A model generated the notes under the pieces. It searched no databases. It was given only the letters and a program-made list of their open reading frames with translations, and had not been told where the DNA came from. From positions 1-64,000 of the forward strand of contig JBGQFD010000006.1 in assembly GCA_041496705.1 (NCBI GenBank): a stretch of 64,000 nucleotides of DNA, given 5' to 3'. Source of the stretch: VBDM01 sp041496705. GTDB lineage: Bacteria > Pseudomonadota > Gammaproteobacteria > Burkholderiales > SG8-39. The position numbers and the translations under genes are program-made. Shown here piece by piece: positions 59,462 to 64,000 of this stretch (the first letter of the stretch is position 1; each line of letters opens with the position of its first letter).

Positions 59462-59899
59462 TCATGGGCACTCCTTTGAAACTCTGAGCCCCTTCAGGAA
59501 AGCACGGCGAACTGTCCCCGCAGCGATGGCCGCAGCAACCTGCTTCGAGTAACGCTCTGCCCCACTGAGCTTTCTGACCCACCCTCGGAAGGGAACGACA
59601 GCTTCTGCTGTGCGACGCAGGGCGCCAACCGCTGCCGTACTTGCCGCGCTAGAGCCGCGCTCGATGAGGCCTGGATTGCTGGCGGAAGCGGCTGCATCCA
59701 AGTCCGGGCCAAGCACCTCATCAAGGGCGCGAACACTCGCTTTGAGAGAGGCACAACTCTGATCTGGCGGTACCGAGTAAGGCTCCTTCTGCGCCTCCAC
59801 AAGGACAGCCGGTATTTCCGCGTGAACCACGTTCAGATCGCTGAGCGGTGTTGCGGCCGCATCCACAACGCCTGACTGCCCTTGTGTTGTGCAAGCCAC
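59462..59899 (-). CDS. small uncharacterised protein
   Basis: A 145-residue protein starting at GTG. The C-terminal half (VVPFRGWVRKLSGAERYSKQVAAAIAAGTVRRAFLKGL with an interruption-free frame) has the look of a conserved family seen in gamma- and betaproteobacteria, whose members carry a lipoprotein-type N-terminus. Here the expected signal and lipobox are not visible, so the true start may be lost or altered. A stop lies just upstream of the GTG. Function is unknown. Confidence 0.6.
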   Translation of the reverse strand: MACTTQGQSGVVDAAATPLSDLNVVHAEIPAVLVEAQKEPYSVPPDQSCASLKASVRALDEVLGPDLDAAASASNPGLIERGSSAASTAAVGALRRTAEAVVPFRGWVRKLSGAERYSKQVAAAIAAGTVRRAFLKGLRVSKECP

Positions 59900-60091
59900 C
59901 TACACGAGCGCAAGCAAGACAGAGGTTGATCGGTGCACGGCGCCGACGAGCATGCATGGCCTATGTGTTTGCATTTTCCTCCACCGTGACGACGTGTCAC
60001 CTTCCTTGAACAGCAGCCTAAGGTCGTGCCGTGCGGCGGGCCGCCGCGATACCAATAAAACCCGCTCGCCGCTGCCGGGCCGACGCGGACG
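59900..60091. other. gap of 192 bases without a gene
   Basis: No coding frame with family support, RNA gene or complete attC site is seen. A CTAAGG core-like string occurs at 60018-60023 but has no partner GTTRRRY at attC distance. Confidence 0.4.
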
Positions 60092-60328
60092 TCAGACTCT
60101 CTTCTCGAGGACGAAGCTGAGCACGAGAAGTGTCACCGGCCAAAGTCCGACGAAGATTCCCCAGCGTTCTGCGTGAGCTTCCTGCAGCGCCGCCTTCAGC
60201 GCGGGATCGGTGATATTGCTGAGGACACGCCGTCCCATCTCGAATTGCGGTCCGAAAAACCACACCAGCCATGACAGCGGGATCGAAAGCAATCCGACCC
60301 AGAACAAGACTTGCGATAGCATTTGCAT
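60092..60328 (-). CDS. small membrane protein
   Basis: A 78-residue protein with two hydrophobic helices (about 5-26, LSQVLFWVGLLSIPLSWLVWFF, split by no stop, and about 57-74, IFVGLWPVTLLVLSFVL) joined by a polar loop. AGGAGG lies just upstream of the ATG on the reverse strand, supporting expression. No family is recognised. Small two-helix proteins of this kind are frequent in integron cassettes, but no attC flanks it here. Confidence 0.7.
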   Translation of the reverse strand: MQMLSQVLFWVGLLSIPLSWLVWFFGPQFEMGRRVLSNITDPALKAALQEAHAERWGIFVGLWPVTLLVLSFVLEKRV

Positions 60329-60453
60329 GTCGTCCTCCTTGCGTTAAGGTGCAACAAACCCTCGTCTAAGGTCATCCGACATTATCTCCTCCACCATTCA
60401 CCTGAACAATATAGAAGAAAAGCGAATCGCGAGGATGAATGCCGTCATGATCT

Positions 60454-61545
60454 TCAGCCATTGCTTCGCGGGGACAACGGCAGGCTCCTTGGCGGGCTGT
60501 GCCAGGGCAGCAGGTGCTTGCGAAAGAACGCCGCGATCTTGCGGTCCACCTCGGGGAGCACGGAGCGGTCGAAGCCAAGCGGGTCGTTCAGCAGGTCAGC
60601 GATGACGCCGGACAGCCCGGGCGGAAAGGGTGACAGCAACGCGCCATGGCCCCCGTTTAGGAAATCACCCAGCCGCTCGCACCCGGCGCATGCTTGGAGC
60701 ACGCGGTCACTGTGAAAGCGTGGGACCAGCCATTTGTCCTGCCGTGCGGTCACCAGTGCCAGGGGCACACGCGGTGCAGCCAGCGAGGCGAAGTCAAAGT
60801 CCACGGCAAACGGGACACCGGCGACGACCGCGGCGAGGCGCGGTTCAGTGTGGGTGTACCACGTAGCGTCTTCGAGCCGCCAGCGAATTACCGTCAGGGC
60901 GACCGTCTTCTTCAATCCATCCAGGAAGTCGCCGTTCAGCCGGGTCGCCAGACCAACGCAGGAGTGAAAATCCTCGGCGATGTGCGCTTCGCAGTGATCT
61001 CTCAATTGTGCCGGCGACCATCGGCCGCCTGCCAGGCTGAGGGCTGTGTGCCCGCCTGCGGACATGCCATACATGCCTACCTTGTCCAGCGCGAGCAGCG
61101 GCGCGAAGCGCCGATCCTGCCTCACCGCGTCGATGGCGCGCGACACCTCAACCGGCCGGCGCTTCCAGCTCTCGGGCCCCGCCGCGCTTGAATCCTTGTA
61201 GTTGTCGCCCCGGTGCTCGGGCATGGCGACCACGAAACCGCTTTCTACCAAGGCGCGAGCCAGGTCGGCATGCACCCAAGGGGAGCCGCCCGAGCCGTGC
61301 GAGATGACGATGAGGCGCCCATTGCCGCGCACGATGGCGCCCTGCGAGGCGACATGGAGAGTGAAGGGGCCACGTTTGAGCGGCTGCGCTTCGCTGCTGG
61401 AGGGGTAGTAGACGGTCACGCGGCCATTGCCGTCCTCGTCGTCGATCTCGGTCAAGCCCACAGCGGCCTGCGCTACGGCGGCCAGCAGAGCGAGCGCTGC
61501 GGCGAGGAGAAAGCGAGCTTCGGAAATGTTTGAATGCGTGGACAT
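60454..61545 (-). CDS. secreted alpha/beta hydrolase (dienelactone-hydrolase/PAF-AH-like)
   Basis: A 363-residue hydrolase with a signal peptide (residues 9-28), LIVISHGSGGSPWVHADLAR (oxyanion region), the nucleophile in GMYGMSAGGHTALSL, and candidate Asp and His in LVTARQDKW and NGGHGALL. Such predicted dienelactone hydrolases are usually secreted esterases of unknown substrate. The ATG at 61545 lies 4 bases left of attC-1 (61549-61641), so it is directly downstream of that site in cassette orientation. No attC is found after its stop, so it may be the terminal cassette or a resident gene at the array border. Confidence 0.87.
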   Translation of the reverse strand: MSTHSNISEARFLLAAALALLAAVAQAAVGLTEIDDEDGNGRVTVYYPSSSEAQPLKRGPFTLHVASQGAIVRGNGRLIVISHGSGGSPWVHADLARALVESGFVVAMPEHRGDNYKDSSAAGPESWKRRPVEVSRAIDAVRQDRRFAPLLALDKVGMYGMSAGGHTALSLAGGRWSPAQLRDHCEAHIAEDFHSCVGLATRLNGDFLDGLKKTVALTVIRWRLEDATWYTHTEPRLAAVVAGVPFAVDFDFASLAAPRVPLALVTARQDKWLVPRFHSDRVLQACAGCERLGDFLNGGHGALLSPFPPGLSGVIADLLNDPLGFDRSVLPEVDRKIAAFFRKHLLPWHSPPRSLPLSPRSNG

Positions 61546-61548
61546 GTC

Positions 61549-61641
61549 GGCTAACGTCCGCGTTGAGCGGCGCGCCGCCACGGACACCAGCTAAAGGCGC
61601 ACTGCTTATCGGTGCGTCCGCTCTCGAACGCGTTGTTAGGG
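61549..61641 (-). repeat. attC site 1
   Basis: GGCTAAC at the left edge and GTTAGGG at the right edge bound a 93-base imperfect palindrome. Inner arms GCGTT (61561-61565 region) and AACGC (61627-61631 region) pair as L boxes, and the centre (GAGCGGCGCGCC and onward) is variable. It lies between the hydrolase start and the DUF962 stop. Both core boxes deviate by one base from RYYYAAC/GTTRRRY. Confidence 0.75.
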
Positions 61642-61992
61642 CGCTCGTGCCTTGCGAAGTGCCGCACTCCAACCCCCAGAAAGAACAAATCGCGGAAACG
61701 TTACCCACTGTTCAAAGAAAAGACGCGACACGAAATTTAGCGGCCCGCTGAAGGGTTCGGGCGGTACCGGTTCCAGGCGGTGTCCACGACCTTGTAACGC
61801 GACCGCCACGACGATACATCCGAGAAACACCGCGAAAAGCAAGAGCGAAACTTGAACGACGGCCGCAACAAGACCAATGGTTCCGACCAAAAATAGAGGA
61901 ACGGCAAAAATGTGAATGAGCAAGTTGGCGTGAGCCTGGTGATACTTGGGATAGCCCTCCCACTGCCATTGTAATAGTTGACTGACGCTCAT
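61636..61992 (-). CDS. DUF962/Mpo1-like membrane protein (cassette gene)
   Basis: A 118-residue protein with the Mpo1/YGL010w-like N-terminus WEGYPKYHQAHANLLIHIFAVPLFLVG and two to three helices. Yeast Mpo1 is an iron-dependent 2-hydroxy fatty acid dioxygenase, and bacterial relatives are uncharacterised. The His residues in YHQAHANLLIH are retained. Its TAA stop is inside the GTTAGGG core of attC-1 and its start is 18 bases from attC-2, so it fills one cassette. Confidence 0.85.
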   Translation of the reverse strand: MSVSQLLQWQWEGYPKYHQAHANLLIHIFAVPLFLVGTIGLVAAVVQVSLLLFAVFLGCIVVAVALQGRGHRLEPVPPEPFSGPLNFVSRLFFEQWVTFPRFVLSGGWSAALRKARAP

Positions 61993-62009
61993 ACTCTAGC
62001 GCTAGAGAG

Positions 62010-62065
62010 CTCTAACGTCCGCGTTCAAAGACGCGCCAAGGACGATTTGCAACGTCTAGTTAGGC
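62010..62065 (-). repeat. attC site 2
   Basis: CTCTAAC and GTTAGGC bound a short 56-base palindrome. CGTTCAAA on the left pairs with TTTGCAACG on the right, leaving extra-helical bases as in folded attC strands. Its left arm CTAACGTCCGCGTT is identical to that of attC-1. Confidence 0.8.
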
Positions 62066-62452
62066 GTCAGTGTCGGCGACACAGTCGGCCTCGATTTCCA
62101 CCAGCCAATCGCGGTTGATCAGCCCCTTCACCTCCACGAAGGTACAGGCAGGCCTGATACCGGAAAACACCTCTCCGTGTGCGCGTGCTGCTTCTTCCCA
62201 GCGAGAAATATCGGTGAGCATTACGCGAGTGCGAATGACGCTCTGAAGCCCGAGACCGGCACTACCGATCGCCTGGGAAATAATGTCCAGGCAACGCTTC
62301 GTCTGACCATAGACATCGCCAGGGGCCGCGACCCCGCCATCAGCTGCGATGGGTGCCGTGCCTGCAACCGCAACGAATGGCCCGATCCTCACCGCTCGAG
62401 AAAACCCGATCTTCGGTTCGAAGGGTGACCCGGAGGATATGAGCTTGCGCAT
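62060..62452 (-). CDS. Rid family (YjgF/YER057c/UK114) protein (cassette gene)
   Basis: A 130-residue Rid protein with SRAVRIGPFVAVAGTAP at the start, DIISQAIGSAGLGLQSVIRTRVMLTD including the conserved Arg, and the C-terminal LVEIEADCVAD. RidA hydrolyses reactive enamines and imines from PLP enzymes. Paralogues often lack that activity, but the active-site Arg is kept here. The TAA stop lies within the attC-2 core. It is a complete cassette ending at attC-3. Confidence 0.92.
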   Translation of the reverse strand: MRKLISSGSPFEPKIGFSRAVRIGPFVAVAGTAPIAADGGVAAPGDVYGQTKRCLDIISQAIGSAGLGLQSVIRTRVMLTDISRWEEAARAHGEVFSGIRPACTFVEVKGLINRDWLVEIEADCVADTDA

Positions 62453-62465
62453 AATGTCCTCTGAC

Positions 62466-62532
62466 GTCTAACGTTTACAGCGAGGGGCGCGCGCCGCTCT
62501 TGCGCGCGTCCCTCTCGACTGTGGGGTTAGAC
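62466..62532 (-). repeat. attC site 3
   Basis: Perfect RYYYAAC (GTCTAAC, 62466-62472) and GTTRRRY (GTTAGAC, 62526-62532) bound a 67-base palindrome. The long arms CGAGGGGCGCGCGC and GCGCGCGTCCCTCTCG pair strongly. About nine-tenths of its bases match the site at 62999-63063, so the two belong to one attC family. Confidence 0.88.
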
Positions 62533-62533
62533 C

Positions 62534-62824
62534 TCATGCTTTCCCCATTCTCCGTTCGAAATCAGTAGCTCGTTCCGAAAGCCCCATATTTTCCGCCGCT
62601 TGCACGAGTTGACGCCAGAATTCTGGAGGTGGCGCATTCGTGAGCCCCAGATCTTCGAGTTCATCGAGGGCAAGCTCCATCTCGTTGTGGCGAAGACACT
62701 CTTCGAAGCCGCTGACCGTTGCCCCTTCAGCGCCTGGAGCAAGCGCTTTCGGCAATAGGTTGCGGGCCGCATTCAAATGCTTGGCGGTACTGGCCCAGCT
62801 TCTTTCTAGCTCAGCTCGGTTCAT
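62534..62824 (-). CDS. small uncharacterised cassette protein
   Basis: A 96-residue soluble helical protein: ELERSWASTAKHLNAARNLLP, HNEMELALDELEDLG and FWRQLVQAAENMGLSERA. Its length and composition match a family of hypothetical proteins seen in environmental bacteria, with no known function. It ends one base from attC-3. Another frame (62527-62772) overlaps it but lacks a coding pattern. Confidence 0.75.
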   Translation of the reverse strand: MNRAELERSWASTAKHLNAARNLLPKALAPGAEGATVSGFEECLRHNEMELALDELEDLGLTNAPPPEFWRQLVQAAENMGLSERATDFERRMGKA

Positions 62825-63011
62825 TTAGAGCAAGAGGTCTAACTTCCACGACTTTCAGCGCACCCAGTAGGTCAAGACCGTCGACCACGGCGATGAATTC
62901 CCAGCCCCGGTGATTTTCCAGTGAGTCCACTTTCCGGACAAGTCTGGAAATCTTCGCTCCCAGCCTCTTTTGATCTGGCGAGGAACTTTCATAGAGAGGT
63001 CTAACGTTCAC
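62811..63011 (-). CDS. short cassette ORF, probably a remnant
   Basis: A 66-codon frame opens with GTG inside attC-4 (the bases read GTG AAC GTT AGA) and runs through a second GTTAGAC core at 62843-62837 before ending inside the next gene. The middle part (RLGAKISRLVRKVDSLENHRGWEFIAVVDGLDLLG, given here as two joined stretches of coding-like sequence) looks like protein, but the frame has no own stop before the core. It is likely a truncated gene or one cassette fused to the next. Confidence 0.4.
   Translation of the reverse strand: MNVRPLYESSSPDQKRLGAKISRLVRKVDSLENHRGWEFIAVVDGLDLLGALKVVEVRPLALNEPS
62837..62843 (-). repeat. isolated attC core (GTCTAAC)
   Basis: A perfect RYYYAAC, part of a string (AGAGGTCTAAC) that is repeated at 62995-63005. 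No partner GTTRRRY is found within attC distance to the right, so this is a half-site or the scar of a lost attC. Confidence 0.5.
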
Positions 63012-63063
63012 GGCGAGGAGCGCGCGCCGTTCTTGCGCGCGTCCCTCGACTGTGCGGTTAGGC
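62999..63063 (-). repeat. attC site 4
   Basis: GTCTAAC (62999-63005) and GTTAGGC (63057-63063) bound a 65-base palindrome with arms CGAGGAGCGCGCGC and GCGCGCGTCCCTCG. It is nearly identical to attC-3, which supports common cassette acquisition by one integrase. Confidence 0.88.
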
Positions 63064-63084
63064 CGCAGTCCGTCGTTACCTGGT

Positions 63085-63279
63085 TCACTGACGTGCCCGA
63101 CCGACGAGGCGAAACGCCCAGACGCAAAGCGCCCCCGCTATGAAAATTGCTACCCATGATATCCAAATCGGAACCACCCAGCTCGCCACCTGGGCGGACC
63201 AATTCAATATCAGTCTGACTACATGGACAAGCGCCATCACGCCGAAGACAACACCTGTGATTTGAATGTACGTCCGCAT
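63085..63279 (-). CDS. small two-helix membrane protein (cassette gene)
   Basis: A 64-residue protein with two hydrophobic helices (about 5-25, IQITGVVFGVMALVHVVRLIL, and about 36-55, WVVPIWISWVAIFIAGALCV). Its stop is 21 bases from attC-4. The ATG at 63279 starts directly at the membrane helix. The longer frame to 63387 has no start-site support. Function is unknown. Confidence 0.75.
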   Translation of the reverse strand: MRTYIQITGVVFGVMALVHVVRLILNWSAQVASWVVPIWISWVAIFIAGALCVWAFRLVGRARQ

Positions 63280-63335
63280 AGCGTGGGCTCCTGTCGACGA
63301 ATCCAGCTGCCTGGTAAGAATGAGTTCTTGATGCG

Positions 63336-63342
63336 TTCTAAC
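63336..63342 (-). repeat. attC-like half-site at the right border of the array
   Basis: TTCTAAC followed by GTGGAGG resembles the left arm of the attC sites (six of seven core bases). No GTTRRRY partner follows, and the GC-rich flank of pilU starts here. It may be the insertion boundary. Confidence 0.4.
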
Positions 63343-63416
63343 GTGGAGGTGAGGGGCGGCCGTAGCGGGAAGCGCGAAGGAAACCACTTGCCCGAGGGCG
63401 GCTACCGCTCGACCCC

Positions 63417-63435
63417 GCGCAGTCTGACGCTGCGC
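63417..63435 (-). terminator. hairpin downstream of pilU
   Basis: GCGCAG (63417-63422) and CTGCGC (63430-63435) form a 6-bp stem with a 7-base loop, about 43 bases beyond the pilU stop. No T run follows, so its role as terminator is tentative. Confidence 0.35.
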
Positions 63436-63477
63436 GCCGGGTGCGACCAGGACGCGCCCCTGCGGGCCGCGCCCGCG

Positions 63478-64000
63478 TCAGACGATGTTCAGGTGCTCGG
63501 TGCCCTGCATGATGTCCTTGTTCTTCGCTTCCTTGGAGTGCAGCTTGATCTGCAGGCGCAGGTCGTTGACGCTGTCGGCGTTCCTGAGCGCGTCCTCGTA
63601 GCTGATCCTGCCCGACTCGAACAGGTCGAACAGGGCCTGGTCGAAGGTCTGCATGCCCAGTTCGCGCGATTTCTTCATGATCTCCTTGATCTCGTGCACC
63701 TCGCCCTTGAAGATGAGGTCGGAGATGAGCGGGGAGTTGAGCATGATCTCTACCGCGGCGCAGCGGCCCTTGCCTTCCTTCAGCGGGATGAGGCGCTGCG
63801 AGACGAGGCCGCGGATGTTCAGCGAAAGATCCATGAGCAGTTGCGCACGCCGTTCCTCGGGGAAAAAGTTGATGATGCGGTCCAGGGCCTGGTTGGCGCT
63901 GTTCGCGTGCAAGGTGCACAGGCACAGGTGGCCCGTTTCGGCGAACGCAATCGCATGCTCCATGGTCTCGCGGTCGCGGACCTCGCCGATGAGGATGACG
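63478..64000 (-). CDS. pilU: PilT/PilU family type IV pilus retraction ATPase, 5' end outside the window
   Basis: The C-terminal 174 residues of a secretion-type ATPase, open through the right edge. GEVRDRETMEHAIAFAETGHL is the Asp/His-box region, followed by CTLHANSANQALDRIINFFPEERR. The wording of this stretch and the C-terminal tail are closer to PilU than PilT. PilU helps PilT depolymerise pili for twitching. Walker A and the N-terminal PAS-like domain lie outside the window. An ATG at 63963 is internal and not the start. Confidence 0.92.
   Translation of the reverse strand, partial: VILIGEVRDRETMEHAIAFAETGHLCLCTLHANSANQALDRIINFFPEERRAQLLMDLSLNIRGLVSQRLIPLKEGKGRCAAVEIMLNSPLISDLIFKGEVHEIKEIMKKSRELGMQTFDQALFDLFESGRISYEDALRNADSVNDLRLQIKLHSKEAKNKDIMQGTEHLNIV

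Larger units (their letters stand above)
61549..63342 (-). mobile_element. integron gene-cassette array without visible integrase (CALIN or distal part of an integron)
   Basis: Five short same-strand genes alternate with imperfect palindromes bounded by RYYYAAC and GTTRRRY, the hallmark of attC sites. Complete sites are at 61549-61641, 62010-62065, 62466-62532 and 62999-63063. Half-sites are at 62837-62843 and 63336-63342. Two genes have their TAA stop inside the attC core. Base composition is visibly less GC-rich than the flanks. Genes read leftward, so an integrase and attI would be expected on the right. Only pilU is seen there. Confidence 0.85.

Noticed and set aside
60016..60022. GCCTAAG as an attC core left of the array
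   Set aside because: One mismatch in the invariant AAC and no GTTRRRY partner within 150 bases.
60343..60370. GTTAAGG (60343-60349) and GTCTAAG (60364-60370) as a further attC site
   Set aside because: The strings are in the wrong order and too close together for attC, the second has G where AAC is needed, and no palindromic arms lie between them.
62527..62772. Alternative 81-codon minus-strand frame in the cassette at 62534-62824
   Set aside because: Its product is rich in Lys/Arg/Ser with no domain pattern. The overlapping 96-codon frame has a helical, family-like sequence and ends one base from attC.
59179..64000. Insertion sequence or prophage as the cause of the accessory segment
   Set aside because: No transposase, recombinase or phage gene and no terminal inverted repeats with target duplication are visible. 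The attC pattern explains the segment better.
1..64000. CRISPR array, rRNA or tRNA genes
   Set aside because: No regularly spaced direct repeats and no cloverleaf or rRNA signature sequences were found on reading both strands.

Overview
The window is high-GC, gene-dense chromosomal DNA from a betaproteobacterium; order and genus cannot be settled from sequence alone. The placement rests on lineage-typical gene sets: gshB followed by a PTS EIIA/HPr/EI set, metX-metW, a DUF2782 gene beside the APH-type homoserine kinase, a BPSS1780-type membrane protein, HemJ, ubiE-ubiJ-ubiB and a PilU-type ATPase. Genes are packed into operons with many 1-8 bp start/stop overlaps, and GTG and TTG starts are common.

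Layout. 1-4.8 kb: a partial LOG-family gene and nadC, then a VOC protein and a DctPQM TRAP transporter. 4.9-8.3 kb: gshB and a regulatory-type PTS relay. 8.3-10.2 kb: metX-metW behind a promoter, a SAM-II riboswitch and an intrinsic terminator. 10.2-16.1 kb: an FAD oxidoreductase, a secreted-looking methyltransferase, an AmpG-like MFS protein, exonuclease III, pyrE and a DUF4124 protein. 16.2-19.4 kb: gatCAB on the minus strand, divergent from the cell-shape cluster. 19.5-30.6 kb: mreBCD-mrdA-rodA-rlpA-dac-dat-ybeD-lipB-lipA-DUF4197, linking the elongasome to D-amino-acid and lipoate metabolism. 30.6-34.0 kb: a degenerate SGNH-hydrolase homologue and polA. 34.0-41.3 kb: a second LOG protein, DUF2782, thrB, BPSS1780, a HIT protein and two tandem paralogues with a PilZ-like motif. 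41.3-45.1 kb: ubiE, Tim44-like, ubiJ, ubiB. 45.1-53.5 kb: an SSS symporter, a DUF47/Pit phosphate pair, macrodomain, VanZ, a thioredoxin-like ferredoxin, a hydrolase, an ABC-2 exporter, HemJ and a GNAT protein. 53.6-59.2 kb: a long-chain acyl-CoA ligase, an RlmL-type methyltransferase, glutathione peroxidase and small proteins.

59.2-64 kb is accessory DNA. Short minus-strand genes (DUF962/Mpo1-like, Rid, small unknowns and membrane proteins) are separated by imperfect palindromes bounded by RYYYAAC and GTTRRRY. These are integron attC sites. Four complete sites and two half-sites are visible and no integrase is in the window, so this is a cassette array without integrase (CALIN), or the distal part of an integron, next to pilU.

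Points that stand out: the cassette array; an EIIA-Man-type protein whose phosphoacceptor His is Gln; an SGNH-family protein that has lost its nucleophile; two tandem large proteins with a PilZ-like motif pair kept in one copy and eroded in the other; a SAM-II riboswitch joined to a terminator that ends at the metX start codon; and several promoters placed so that the mRNA would be leaderless.
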